A stretch of DNA of 64,000 nt from Pseudomonas sp. S30 (GCF_016518545.1 NZ_JACVTO010000002.1:248001-312000); one strand, 5' to 3'. Shown: positions 1-8,096, counted from the stretch's first letter. Notes: a model not told the origin generated them from the letters alone. Program-made: numbers and translations.

Positions 1-20
1 TCGGCAATGTGCATCTTCTA

Positions 21-49
21 TTGTTGCGGCCGACCCTTTCTGGTATAAA
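21..49 (+). promoter_or_regulatory. Sigma70-type promoter of rpmB-rpmG
   Basis: TTGTTG at 21-26 and TATAAA at 44-49 are separated by 17 bp, close to the sigma70 consensus. The predicted start near 56 leaves a leader of about 140 nt before rpmB. This is a sequence reading only; the transcription start was not mapped. Confidence 0.7.
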
Positions 50-152
50 GCAGCGCTCTTTTCTAGGGGCTGTGTCCGTCGCTTTACCAGCCGGTCCGAT
101 AAGACCCCCGGAAACACGGCGCCTTGGCGCCATAGACTGAGAGATTAAGCGG

Positions 153-171
153 CCAACCCATGCCGGGTTGG
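153..171 (+). promoter_or_regulatory. Hairpin in the rpmB leader
   Basis: CCAACCC (153-159) pairs perfectly with GGGTTGG (165-171) around a 5-nt loop, about 25 nt before the rpmB start codon. The leader also holds a GGCGCC-TT-GGCGCC-type repeat near 118-131. Ribosomal protein operons are often autoregulated through leader structure, so a role in L28/L33 feedback is possible but inferred. Confidence 0.35.
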
Positions 172-196
172 GCATGTGGTTTTAGAGGGCTGAGGC

Positions 197-433
197 ATGT
201 CGAGAGTCTGTCAAGTTACCGGTAAGGGTCCGGTAACCGGGAATAACATTTCCCACGCGAACAACAAAACCCGTCGTCGTTTCCTGCCGAACCTGCAGCA
301 TCACCGTTTCTGGGTCGAGTCCGAGAAGCGTTTCGTGCGTCTGCGCGTTTCCGCCAAGGGCATGCGCGTCATTGACAAGCGTGGTATCGACGTCGTGCTG
401 TCCGAGCTGCGTGCTCGCGGCGAAAAGTTCTAA
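197..433 (+). CDS. rpmB: 50S ribosomal protein L28
   Basis: A 78-residue basic protein starting [17 protein letters not shown], the typical L28 N-terminus, followed by the NNKTRRRF segment and a C-terminal DKRGID stretch. Length equals the usual L28 size. It is a structural part of the large ribosomal subunit near the E-site region. The ATG at 197 follows a GAGG-containing purine stretch. The L33 gene follows after 10 bp, so rpmB-rpmG is one transcription unit behind the promoter at 21-49, as in most gammaproteobacteria. Confidence 0.98.
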   Translation: MSRVCQVTGKGPVTGNNISHANNKTRRRFLPNLQHHRFWVESEKRFVRLRVSAKGMRVIDKRGIDVVLSELRARGEKF

Positions 434-443
434 GGAGAACGTC

Positions 444-599
444 ATGCGTGAATTGATCCGTCTGGTTTCGAGTGCTGGCACTGGCCACTTCTACACCACC
501 GACAAGAACAAGCGCACCACCCCGGACAAGATCGAGATCAAGAAATACGATCCGGTCGTCCGCAAGCACGTGGTGTACAAGGAAGCCAAGATCAAGTAA
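444..599 (+). CDS. rpmG: 50S ribosomal protein L33
   Basis: A 51-residue protein, [19 protein letters not shown], with a lysine-rich C-terminus (YKEAKIK), matching the small L33 family of the large ribosomal subunit. The start at 444 is chosen because TAAGGAGAAC lies just upstream, the standard family N-terminus begins there, and the rpmB stop codon is 10 bp before it. There are no zinc-ribbon CxxC pairs, so this is the cysteine-free, zinc-independent form. A rho-independent terminator follows directly. Confidence 0.97.
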   Translation: MRELIRLVSSAGTGHFYTTDKNKRTTPDKIEIKKYDPVVRKHVVYKEAKIK

Positions 600-614
600 T
601 TGATCGGCGACCAC

Positions 615-648
615 AAAAAACCCGCTGTCGAAAGACCGCGGGTTTTTT
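615..648 (+). terminator. Rho-independent terminator of rpmBG
   Basis: AAAAAACCCGC pairs with GCGGGTTTTTT around a TGTCGAAAGACC loop and ends in a seven-T run. It lies 15 bp after the rpmG stop. The A-tract on the left arm makes it potentially bidirectional, so it may also end the converging minus-strand transcript from the small gene at 670-870. Confidence 0.9.
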
Positions 649-669
649 TGTGCGTGTTACCGGTCAGAA

Positions 670-870
670 TCAGCTGATGCGCAGTTGGGTGATGATGCCG
701 GCTTCGTCAGCGTCGATGATGATGCGATCCTGCCTGATGTCCATGGTCGTCACATCGCCTGGGCCTGCGGCCAGGTGCAGGCCGGTCAGCTCCAGCAGGT
801 AGGCTTTGACGCTTTCCACGTAGCGAGTGCCGATCACATGGCGGGCTGGGCTGAGAATGTCGGTGGTCAT
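670..870 (-). CDS. Small I78-type peptidase-inhibitor-like protein
   Basis: A 66-residue protein. Its C-terminal half, TTMDIRQDRIIIDADEAG followed by IITQLRIS, resembles the end of the peptidase inhibitor I78 family (pattern TMDxRxDRLxxxxDxxGxI). The upstream HVIGTRYVES fits the family's G-x-x-x-x-E stretch. There is no signal peptide and no cysteine, unlike many secreted I78 members, so it is probably cytoplasmic if the assignment holds. GGGAG lies 8-9 nt before the start. The next minus-strand gene ends with a related motif, which suggests an old duplication. Family assignment is by eye. Confidence 0.6.
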   Translation of the reverse strand: MTTDILSPARHVIGTRYVESVKAYLLELTGLHLAAGPGDVTTMDIRQDRIIIDADEAGIITQLRIS

Positions 871-932
871 GATGGATGCTCCCGGTTCAGTTGAATGTGC
901 GCGTAATGAGGTCGTTGGCCGTCAGGATCGAA

Positions 933-1214
933 TCAGCCGAATTGGATACCTGTGATCAGGTCCTGATCGTCGGTCTGAATCGTGATGCGAAAAGGGTTCA
1001 AGTCTCGGCTCTTGGCATCATGAGGCCCATAGACCGGGCGGTCGGTGAGTCGCAGGAGTTCGTCGCGAATCGACGGCTCGTAAGGCATGCCCATGAAACG
1101 CTGCATGGCTTCGAGCGCCTGATCGTCGGTCGAGGGGTTCCAGTGCTCGGGCGGCTGCCAGCCAATGCCCGGTTCGCTCTGGCTCTTGCGTGTATCGCTG
1201 GTGTCGTCAGACAT
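933..1214 (-). CDS. Small hypothetical protein, I78-like C-terminus
   Basis: A 93-residue protein starting MSDDTSDTRKS. The N-terminal third is polar and probably disordered. The middle (IRDELLRLTDRPVYGPHDAK) may match the I78 helix and loop, and the end (PFRITIQTDDQDLITGIQFG) aligns with the end of the 66-residue neighbour. I place the start at 1214 because GGAGAC lies about 9 nt upstream; an in-frame ATG at 1274 would add a basic, low-quality extension. It lies 62 bp upstream of the 670-870 gene on the same strand, so they may be co-transcribed. Function unknown. Confidence 0.65.
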   Translation of the reverse strand: MSDDTSDTRKSQSEPGIGWQPPEHWNPSTDDQALEAMQRFMGMPYEPSIRDELLRLTDRPVYGPHDAKSRDLNPFRITIQTDDQDLITGIQFG

Positions 1215-1304
1215 GAGGCTGTCTCCAATAGGTGTCCGGTATGGACAAGCCATGTTCGCCTCAGTCCCTCGCACCCTTGCGGTAGATAGTTCTCCTGCAC
1301 ACTG

Positions 1305-1664
1305 TCAGCGACCTTCGAACATCGCATAGATCTTGCGGCACGGCTCCAGCACTTCCCAGGTGCCCTGGAAGCCTGCCGGTATCACGAAGCGGTCGCCGGC
1401 GCGCAAGGTCTTGGCATTGCCGTGCCGATCGCGCAGTACCGACACGCCCTGGACGATCTCGCAGTACTCGTGTTCGGTGTAGTTCACCGTCCACTGGCCC
1501 ACCTCGCCTTCCCAGACGCCGGCAGCGAACTGTCCGCACGGGCTGGCATAGTGGTTGTACAGGGTCTGGTGCGGATCGCCCTTGAGAATCTTTTCCGCTG
1601 CCGGGCGGTAGCGCTCGGCCTCGGTCAGGGCGTGGGAGAAGTCGATGATGTGGTCGATGCTCAT
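1305..1664 (-). CDS. Cupin-domain protein (DUF861/cupin_3 type)
   Basis: A 119-residue single cupin. The conserved small beta-barrel is visible as VGQWTVNYTEHEYCEIVQG, then LRAGDRFVIPAGFQGTWEV and a C-terminal KIYAMFE strand. This is the (S)-ureidoglycine aminohydrolase-like / ethanolamine-utilization-like cupin_3 type. No substrate can be assigned. The gene is divergent from the aldehyde dehydrogenase kauB, with about 200 bp between start codons, so shared control with polyamine breakdown is possible. The start at 1664 gives the standard MSIDHII N-terminus; an upstream ATG at 1700 lies in the AT-rich promoter region. Confidence 0.8.
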   Translation of the reverse strand: MSIDHIIDFSHALTEAERYRPAAEKILKGDPHQTLYNHYASPCGQFAAGVWEGEVGQWTVNYTEHEYCEIVQGVSVLRDRHGNAKTLRAGDRFVIPAGFQGTWEVLEPCRKIYAMFEGR

Positions 1665-1861
1665 GCGGATGATCCCTGGGTTGTTTAATAAAATTAACAT
1701 CAGTAGGCTTTTGGCCTGCTAGTGTCAAATATATTGATAGTTCGAGTCGCCTGGTTTAGGGTGTTCGATGCCTGGGTGCGCTCGTCGCCCGGCCAGAATA
1801 CCCGACAGTGCCCGTGAGTCCTCGGTGCGGGGCTGCACTTCAACAAGAGGAGGAGTTTCGT

Positions 1862-3355
1862 ATGACTACCTTGACGCGTGCGGACTGGGAACAACGTGCC
1901 CAGCAACTGAAGATCGAAGGCCGCGCCTTCATCGACGGCCACTACACCGACGCCGCCTCGGGCGACACCTTCGACTGCCTCAGCCCGGTCGATGGACGCT
2001 TCCTGGCCAAGGTCGCCAGCTGCGACCTGGCCGATGCCAACCGTGCCGTGGAGAATGCGCGCGCCACCTTCGCCTCTGGCGTGTGGTCGCAGCTGCCACC
2101 GGCCAAGCGCAAGGCCACGCTGATCCGTTTCGCGGGCCTGCTGCGCCAGCACGTCGAAGAGCTGGCGCTGCTGGAAACCCTGGACATGGGCAAGCCGATC
2201 GGCGACTCCTCCGGCATCGACATTCCGGGGGCGGCCAACGCCATCCAGTGGACCGCTGAAGCCATCGACAAGGTCTACGACGAGGTCGCGCCCACCCCGC
2301 ACGACCAGCTCGGGCTGGTCACCCGCGAGCCGGTGGGCGTGGTCGGTGCCATCGTACCCTGGAATTTCCCGTTGATGATGGCCTGCTGGAAGCTCGGCCC
2401 GGCGCTCGCCACCGGCAACTCGGTGGTGCTCAAGCCGTCGGAAAAATCGCCGCTGACTGCCGTGCGCATCGCGCAACTGGCCATCGAGGCCGGCATTCCG
2501 GCGGGCGTGCTCAACGTGCTGCCTGGCTATGGGCATACCGTCGGCAAGGCCCTGGCACTGCACATGGATGTCGACACCCTGGTGTTCACCGGCTCCACCC
2601 GAGTCGCCAAGCAACTGATGGTGTACGCGGGCGAATCGAACATGAAGCGCATCTGGCTGGAAGCCGGTGGCAAGAGCCCGAACATCGTCTTCGCCGATGC
2701 GCCGGACCTGCACGCCGCCGCCGAGGCCGCGGCCAGCGCCATCGCCTTCAACCAGGGCGAGGTGTGCACCGCAGGCTCGCGTCTGCTGGTCGAGCGCTCC
2801 ATCAAGGACCGCTTCCTGCCGATGGTGGTCGAGGCGCTCAAGGCCTGGAAGCCCGGCAACCCGCTGGACCCGGCGACCACGGTCGGTGCGCTGGTGGATA
2901 CGCAGCAGATGAACACCGTGCTGTCCTACATCGAATCCGGCCAGCAAGGCGGTGCTACCCTGCTGACCGGTGGCAAGCGCATCCTCGAGGAGACCGGTGG
3001 CACCTACGTCGAGCCGACCATCTTCGATGGCGTCACCAACGCCATGAAGATCGCCCAGGAAGAGATCTTCGGCCCGGTGCTGTCGGTGATCGCCTTCGAC
3101 AGCCCGGAAGAGGCCGTGGCCATCGCCAACGATACGCCCTATGGCCTGGCGGCCGGGATCTGGACCGCCGACCTGTCCAAGGCGCACCAGACCGCTCGCG
3201 CCGTGCGCGCCGGTAGCGTGTGGGTGAACCAGTACGATGGCGGCGACATGACCGCACCGTTCGGCGGCTTCAAGCAGTCGGGCAACGGTCGCGACAAGTC
3301 GCTGCATGCGCTGGAAAAATACACCGAGCTGAAGGCGACCTGGATCAAGCTCTGA
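1862..3355 (+). CDS. kauB: Gamma-glutamyl-aminobutyraldehyde-type aldehyde dehydrogenase (KauB/PuuC)
   Basis: A 497-residue NAD(P)-dependent aldehyde dehydrogenase. Visible are PWNFPLMMA, the cofactor-loop FTGSTRV, general-base Glu267 in LEAGGKSPN and nucleophile Cys302 in NQGEVCTAG. In Pseudomonas, KauB oxidises omega-amino or gamma-glutamyl aldehydes from putrescine, cadaverine and arginine breakdown. Context supports this: a PuuB-type oxidase lies at 8.1-9.4 kb and a PauR-type regulator at 13.1 kb. The ATG at 1862 follows AGAGGAGGAG. Specificity between 4-guanidinobutyraldehyde and gamma-glutamyl aldehydes cannot be told from sequence. Confidence 0.9.
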   Translation: MTTLTRADWEQRAQQLKIEGRAFIDGHYTDAASGDTFDCLSPVDGRFLAKVASCDLADANRAVENARATFASGVWSQLPPAKRKATLIRFAGLLRQHVEELALLETLDMGKPIGDSSGIDIPGAANAIQWTAEAIDKVYDEVAPTPHDQLGLVTREPVGVVGAIVPWNFPLMMACWKLGPALATGNSVVLKPSEKSPLTAVRIAQLAIEAGIPAGVLNVLPGYGHTVGKALALHMDVDTLVFTGSTRVAKQLMVYAGESNMKRIWLEAGGKSPNIVFADAPDLHAAAEAAASAIAFNQGEVCTAGSRLLVERSIKDRFLPMVVEALKAWKPGNPLDPATTVGALVDTQQMNTVLSYIESGQQGGATLLTGGKRILEETGGTYVEPTIFDGVTNAMKIAQEEIFGPVLSVIAFDSPEEAVAIANDTPYGLAAGIWTADLSKAHQTARAVRAGSVWVNQYDGGDMTAPFGGFKQSGNGRDKSLHALEKYTELKATWIKL

Positions 3356-3380
3356 TCGTTCGCCGCCTGCCTCGCGGGTA

Positions 3381-3448
3381 AAGCGCCCTGGCGCACCACG
3401 GTCGCTGCACGCAGACGTTTGCAGCAGGCGGGGTGCGCCGGGGCGCTT
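3381..3448 (+). terminator. Long intergenic hairpin between kauB and the MFS gene
   Basis: AAGCGCCCTGGCGCACC (3381-3397) pairs with 3432-3448 over 17 bp, with one G-U type pair. Inside, CTGCA/TGCAG form a second stem. It lies 25 bp after the kauB stop. There is no long U-tract, so it may protect the 3' end or act with Rho rather than be a classic terminator. A short REP-like string (CTCGCGGGTAAA) sits just in front. Confidence 0.6.
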
Positions 3449-3484
3449 TGCGCGTGATCGTCTATCACTTGTTCAGGAGGCGCC

Positions 3485-4624
3485 ATGCGTTGGGGCACCT
3501 ACTTCGCCGTACTTGCCGCAGTGCTCAGCGTCGGCCTCGCCCTGGGCGTGAGCATGCCGCTGGTGTCCCTGCGTCTGGAAAGCTGGGGCTACGGCGGCTT
3601 CGCCATCGGGGTGATGGCAGCGATGCCCGCGATCGGCGTTCTGCTGGGGGCCAGCCTGGCCAGTCGCCTGGCTGGATGGATCGGCGTGCCGGCCACGATG
3701 CGCCTGTGCCTATGGGGCGGAGCGCTGTCGGTCGGGCTGCTCGCCGTGCTGCCCAGCTACCCGCTCTGGTTGGTCCTGCGCCTGCTGATCGGCACCTCTC
3801 TGACCGTGGTGTTCATTCTGGGTGAAAGCTGGATCAATCAACTAGTGGTGGAGCAGTGGCGTGGCCGTCTGGTGGCGCTGTATGGCAGTAGCTATGCCCT
3901 GAGTCAGCTGGCCGGTCCGCTGGTGCTCGGTGCGCTCGGCTCGGACGACGACTTCGGCTTCTGGGCTGCCACGGGCCTGTTGCTGGTGGCGCCGCTGCTG
4001 CTGTTCGGTCGCAGCGGCGCGCCGTCCACCGACGCATGCAGCGTGACCTTCGCCGATCTGCTGGGCTTCTGTCGGCGCCTGCCGGTGATCGCCTGGGCCA
4101 TCGCTCTGTTCGCCGGGTTCGAGGCGATGATCCTCACCCTGTTGCCCGTCTATGTGCTGCGCCAAGGCTTCACTGCCGAGGTGGCGCTGTTCATGGTCAG
4201 CACGGTGGTGGTCGGCGATGCGGTCCTGCAATTGCCGATTGGCGCGCTGGCCGACCGCCTGTCCCGGCAGGCCCTGTTCAGTGGCTGTGCGCTCAGCCTG
4301 CTGTGTTCCAGCCTGGCCATTCCGCTGCTGCTGCACACGCCGGCGATCTGGCCGCTGTGGGTGCTGTTCGGCGCGAGCGCAGGCGGCCTGTTCACGCTAT
4401 CGCTGATCCTGATCGGCGAGCGTTATCGGGACGATGCCCTGGTGCGGGCCAATGCCCACGTGGCGCAGTTGTGGGGCGTGGGCTGCCTGCTCGGCCCGCT
4501 GCTGGCCGGTGCCGGCAGCCAGTGGGTCAGCGGCCACGCGCTGCTGTGGCTGATGGCGGCCGGAGCTCTGGGGCTGGTGCTGCTGACGCGACGCCCGGAC
4601 GCCTTCGAGCCGAGCGCCGCCTGA
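3485..4624 (+). CDS. MFS transporter, YcaD-like
   Basis: A 379-residue hydrophobic protein with about twelve predicted membrane segments arranged as two halves of six, split by a short polar stretch near residues 175-190 (APSTDACSVTF). The loop between helices 2 and 3 carries LASRLAGWIGV in place of a classic RxxR signature, and the second half has GALADRLSRQ, the duplicated motif A. This fits small-molecule MFS carriers of the YcaD/CynX kind. The substrate is unknown; the position after kauB makes an amine or amino acid conceivable but this is inference. CAGGAGGCGCC precedes the ATG. Confidence 0.8.
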   Translation: MRWGTYFAVLAAVLSVGLALGVSMPLVSLRLESWGYGGFAIGVMAAMPAIGVLLGASLASRLAGWIGVPATMRLCLWGGALSVGLLAVLPSYPLWLVLRLLIGTSLTVVFILGESWINQLVVEQWRGRLVALYGSSYALSQLAGPLVLGALGSDDDFGFWAATGLLLVAPLLLFGRSGAPSTDACSVTFADLLGFCRRLPVIAWAIALFAGFEAMILTLLPVYVLRQGFTAEVALFMVSTVVVGDAVLQLPIGALADRLSRQALFSGCALSLLCSSLAIPLLLHTPAIWPLWVLFGASAGGLFTLSLILIGERYRDDALVRANAHVAQLWGVGCLLGPLLAGAGSQWVSGHALLWLMAAGALGLVLLTRRPDAFEPSAA

Positions 4625-4646
4625 CGAGCTTCACAGGCCCGCACGC

Positions 4647-6206
4647 CTAGAGCATACGCTCCAGGCCGACGGCCTTGGCCACCCAGGCGTTGAAGCGTCG
4701 CCACAGATCGCCCGGTTCGGTGGTCAAGGTGTGCAACTGGCCATTGTCTTCGGTCACCCAGACCATCTTGCCGTCCTTGAGCCTGGGCTGATAGCTCAGC
4801 GCCGGAGCCATGCCCTGCTCGGCCAGTTCACGGGTGTACTCGGCCAGTTCCGGGCTGTCCACCAGCACCCCCACCTCGGTGTTCCACAGCACCGAGCGCG
4901 GGTCGAAATTGAACGAGCCGATGAAGGTCTTCTGCCGGTCGAAGACCATGGCCTTGCTGTGCAGGCTCGAATCCGACTGTCCCTTGAAGCTCAGCGCGCC
5001 GCGCACCGCACTGGGGTCGCCCGGCTGGCGGCGCAGCTCGAACAGCTCCACCCCGTGCTCGAGCAGCGCGCGGCGATAGGGTGCATAGCCGCCATGCACC
5101 GCCGGCACATCGGTGGCCTCCAGGGAGTTGGTGAGCAACTTCACCGAAGCGCCGGCGTCGGCGCGGCCTGTGAGGTACAGCAGGCCTGTTCTGCCTGGCA
5201 CGAAGTAGGCCGACACCAGGATCAGCTCGCGGTGCACCTGCTCCAGGTCCGGTGCCAGTTGCCGGGTCATCAGCAACTGGGGGTCGGGGTCGCCGCTGGA
5301 CAGCACCTTGCTGGGGGCGTCCCACAGGGCCTGGCTGTGGGCCCAGATCAGTTCGTTGCGCCAGAAGTCCAGGCGCGGCTCGGTCCGATAGGCCATCAGC
5401 CGATCGTACAGCGCCCTGCGTTGCACGCGGGCCTCGGCCAGCCACACCTCCAGACGCTGGCGACTGGCGTGCAGGTCGTCGGCGTCCGGCGTGCGCCAGA
5501 GAAAATCGCCGATCGGCCGGCTCAGGGCGCTGTTCCAGTATTGATCGAAACTGTGCCCGAGCTGTTCGGCCACGGGTCCCACGCCCAGCAGGTCGATGTC
5601 GGTGAAGTTCAGGTTGGGTTCGGCGTCGAAGTACTCGTCACCCAGGTTGCGGCCACCGACGATGGCCATGGCACCGTCGACCAGGAACAGCTTATTGTGC
5701 ATGCGCCGGTGCTGCAGCGACAGGTCGAACAGCCGGCCCATGGCCCGGGTGAGGCCGGTGCTGCGGCCCAGGTGCAAGGGGTTGAACAGGCGGATCTGGA
5801 TGCGCGGATGGGCGTCGAGGGTGGCGATCAGGCTGTCCAGGCCGTCGCTGGTGGTGTCGTCGAGCAGGATGCGCACCCTCACACCACGGTCGGCGGCTCG
5901 CAGCAGCTCATGCACCAGGGCGCGCGTGCTCAGGCCGTCGTGGACGATGTAGTACTGCAGGTCGATGCTGGTCCTGGCGTGGCGGATCAGCTCGGCACGG
6001 GCGCGGAACGCCTCGCTGCTGTTGGGCAGCAGGCGAAAGCCGGAGCGGCCGGCGTAGGGCGCGGCCTGGCGCAGCACCGAGCGACCGAAGGCCGAGTCGC
6101 TGGCCGGCAATGCCTGGCTGACATCGCGCGGGGCGTCGACGCTGGCGCAGCCATGCAGGCCGAGCAGTAGCGCCAGCAGCAGGGGCAGGGCTCGCTGGAA
6201 GGTCAA
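4647..6206 (-). CDS. Phospholipase D-family lipoprotein, cardiolipin synthase C-like
   Basis: About 519 residues with two HKD catalytic motifs: HNKLFLVDGAMAIVGGRN and, in the second half, HSKAMVFDRQKTFIGSFNFD. This two-domain pattern matches the ClsC/YmdC group, which transfers phosphatidyl groups. The N-terminus (LTFQRALPLLLALLLGLHGC) is a lipoprotein signal peptide with LHGC as lipobox, so the enzyme is probably anchored in the cell envelope. I chose TTG at 6206 because AGGA lies 8 nt upstream and the signal peptide begins there; an ATG at 6251 would put a proline-rich extension in front. The gene converges with the MFS gene. Actual lipid activity is inferred. Confidence 0.85.
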   Translation of the reverse strand: MTFQRALPLLLALLLGLHGCASVDAPRDVSQALPASDSAFGRSVLRQAAPYAGRSGFRLLPNSSEAFRARAELIRHARTSIDLQYYIVHDGLSTRALVHELLRAADRGVRVRILLDDTTSDGLDSLIATLDAHPRIQIRLFNPLHLGRSTGLTRAMGRLFDLSLQHRRMHNKLFLVDGAMAIVGGRNLGDEYFDAEPNLNFTDIDLLGVGPVAEQLGHSFDQYWNSALSRPIGDFLWRTPDADDLHASRQRLEVWLAEARVQRRALYDRLMAYRTEPRLDFWRNELIWAHSQALWDAPSKVLSSGDPDPQLLMTRQLAPDLEQVHRELILVSAYFVPGRTGLLYLTGRADAGASVKLLTNSLEATDVPAVHGGYAPYRRALLEHGVELFELRRQPGDPSAVRGALSFKGQSDSSLHSKAMVFDRQKTFIGSFNFDPRSVLWNTEVGVLVDSPELAEYTRELAEQGMAPALSYQPRLKDGKMVWVTEDNGQLHTLTTEPGDLWRRFNAWVAKAVGLERML

Positions 6207-6263
6207 GGGTGGTCCTGTGGGCGGGTCGGTGGAAAGCCTTGGACCCTGCAAGAGTGTGCAACG

Positions 6264-7694
6264 TTACCCGGCGTTGCCTTCCTGCGCCAGTAGCCGGCTG
6301 GCCGTTTCACCGACCTTGCGCACGGCCGCTTCGATCTGTGGCGTGGCTTGGGCGGCGAAATTCATGCGCAGGCAATGGCGGTACTTGCCCGACGCCGAAA
6401 AGATGCTGCCGACCGCGATCTGTACGCCCTGCTCGAGCAGTTCGCGGTTCAAACGCAGGGTGTCGAAACTTTCCGGCAGCTCCACCCACAGCATGAAGCC
6501 GCCTTGTGGACGACTGGCGCGGGTTCCCGGCGGGAAGTAGCGTGTCACCCAGTCGCTCATCTGGTCGCGGGCACGCTGGTACTGGGCACGCATGCGGCGC
6601 AGGTGCGGTGCGTAGTGACCCTCGGCGATGAAGTCGGCGACCGCCAGCTGCGGCTGGCAGGCCGTGCTGCCGGTACTGATGTATTTCATGTGCAGCACCC
6701 GCTTCAGGTATCGCCCCGGCGCCACCCAGCCGACCCGCAGCCCTGGGGCGAGGGTCTTGGAGAAGGAGCTGCACAGCAGCACGCGGCCGTCCTCGTCGAA
6801 GGATTTCAGGGTGCGTGGGCGCGGGTAGGTATAGGCCAGGTCGCCGTACACGTCGTCTTCGATGATCGCCACGTCATAGCGCTGGGCAAGGGTGAGCAGC
6901 GCCTTCTTGCGCGTCTCGGGCATGGTGTAGCCCAGCGGATTGTTGCAGTTCGGCGTGATCTGGATGAGCTTGATCGGCCACTGTTCCAGGGCCAGTTCCA
7001 GCGCCTCCAGGCTGATGCCGGTGATCGGGTCGGTGGGAATCTCCATGGCCTTCATGCCGAAGCCCTTGAGGGTCTGCATGGCGCCATGGAAGCTGGGCGA
7101 GTCGACCGCGACGATGTCGCCCGGCTCGCACACCGCACGGATGCTGGTCGACAGCGCCTCATGGCAACCGGTGGTCACGACCAGGTCGCCGGGTGCCAGG
7201 GTGCAGCCCGAATCCAGGGCCAGGCGCGCGATCTGTTCACGCAGGCCCTGGTTGCCGTGGATGTTGTCGTAATACAGCCCAGGCATGTCTCGGCGTCGGC
7301 TGAGCTGGGCCAGGCTGCGCAGCAGGGGTTTGAGCGTGGGGCTGTCGATGTCCGGCATACCGCGGCCGAGCTGAATGACATCGGGGTGCGGGGTCGCGCG
7401 GACCAGCTCGAGCACCTGCTCCCATTGAGAGATGTCCACCGGCCGTTGGGCGGGGCGGCTGATCGCGGGCAGGGCCGGCACGCCCAGGTGCTCGGTGACG
7501 AAATAGCCCGATTTGGGCCGTGGCGCCACCAGGCCGCTGTCTTCCAGCTGGCGGTAGGCCTGCTGCACGGTATTCAGGCTGACGCCGTGCTCCAGGCTCA
7601 AGGCACGTACAGATGGCAGGCGTTCGCCCGGACGATAAAGACCCTGCTGAATGCGTGCGCCCAGTACCTGGGCGAGGTTCATGTAGAGCGTCAT
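6264..7694 (-). CDS. MocR-type regulator: GntR winged helix fused to class I aminotransferase
   Basis: About 476 residues. Residues 1-75 are a GntR winged helix (GLYRPGERLPSVRALSLEHG, then NTVQQAYRQLEDSGLV). The rest is a PLP fold with the asparagine/proline region PNCNNPLGYTMP, the IIEDDVYGDLAY segment and the lysine motif CSSFSKTLAPGLRVGW. Such proteins (PdxR, GabR, TauR) sense PLP with an amine effector. The start at 7694 is preferred over 7712 because GGGAG lies 7 nt upstream. The gene is divergent from a DUF1127 gene, and the shared region holds repeated ATACAG motifs. The effector is unknown; polyamine context is suggestive only. Confidence 0.88.
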   Translation of the reverse strand: MTLYMNLAQVLGARIQQGLYRPGERLPSVRALSLEHGVSLNTVQQAYRQLEDSGLVAPRPKSGYFVTEHLGVPALPAISRPAQRPVDISQWEQVLELVRATPHPDVIQLGRGMPDIDSPTLKPLLRSLAQLSRRRDMPGLYYDNIHGNQGLREQIARLALDSGCTLAPGDLVVTTGCHEALSTSIRAVCEPGDIVAVDSPSFHGAMQTLKGFGMKAMEIPTDPITGISLEALELALEQWPIKLIQITPNCNNPLGYTMPETRKKALLTLAQRYDVAIIEDDVYGDLAYTYPRPRTLKSFDEDGRVLLCSSFSKTLAPGLRVGWVAPGRYLKRVLHMKYISTGSTACQPQLAVADFIAEGHYAPHLRRMRAQYQRARDQMSDWVTRYFPPGTRASRPQGGFMLWVELPESFDTLRLNRELLEQGVQIAVGSIFSASGKYRHCLRMNFAAQATPQIEAAVRKVGETASRLLAQEGNAG

Positions 7695-7729
7695 ACCATA
7701 CTCCCGGGTCATCGCCGCGTAGCTGACTG

Positions 7730-7812
7730 ATACAGATAAGCTGAAAATACAGCATTCAGTGTAAAGTCGGGTAATTCTGTATGGCGATAAAAGTGCTTGT
7801 TTGAATCTGTAT
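7730..7812. promoter_or_regulatory. Four ATACAG motifs, candidate MocR operator
   Basis: ATACAG occurs at 7730-7735 and 7747-7752, and its complement CTGTAT at 7777-7782 and 7807-7812, in the divergent region between the MocR gene and the DUF1127 gene. The spacings are 17, 30 and 30 bp. MocR proteins typically bind repeated short motifs in their own divergent promoter, so these are good candidate sites. No binding data. Confidence 0.5.
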
Positions 7813-7865
7813 TGTCGTAATGGTCTGGCGCATGCTTTCTCCGTGCCCTTTCAGGAGAATTCAGG

Positions 7866-8096
7866 ATGAACAGCATGAGAAAGGTCGGTTTACCTACTGC
7901 AGTCCAGGCGTTCGAACGGGTTCAGGGAGCCGATGCCCCTGATGCACCGATGGATTTCGGACGCCTGGGGCTGATGCTGCATCGCTGGAACTCGCGCCGC
8001 GCGCTGGGCGAGTTGAGCGACCAGGCGCTGCAGGACATCGGCCTGAGCCGCGAGCAGGCTCAGCGTGAAGCCAGCAAGCCGTTCTGGCTAGGTTGA
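7866..8096 (+). CDS. DUF1127 small protein
   Basis: A 76-residue protein. Its C-terminal half has the DUF1127 signature: a basic helix (HRWNSRRALGELSDQALQD) followed by IGLSREQAQREASKPFW. The N-terminal 35 residues are variable. DUF1127 proteins in other bacteria are small, often RNA-interacting or stress/phosphate-linked factors, but no fixed role is known. CAGGAG precedes the start. It is divergent from the MocR gene and its stop abuts the stop of the converging oxidoreductase gene, so the two genes touch end to end. Confidence 0.85.
   Translation: MNSMRKVGLPTAVQAFERVQGADAPDAPMDFGRLGLMLHRWNSRRALGELSDQALQDIGLSREQAQREASKPFWLG

Noticed and set aside
1700-3307. Open frame of about 535 codons opposite kauB
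   Set aside because: Antisense shadow of the aldehyde dehydrogenase; composition is low-complexity H/G/Q/V.
3370-3382. REP-like string CTCGCGGGTAAA
   Set aside because: Only part of the P. putida REP consensus is present and the palindromic second half is missing; it is not called a repeat.
4731-6170. Plus-strand frame of 479 codons opposite the phospholipase D-type gene
   Set aside because: Antisense shadow; the minus-strand product has both HKD motifs and a lipoprotein signal.
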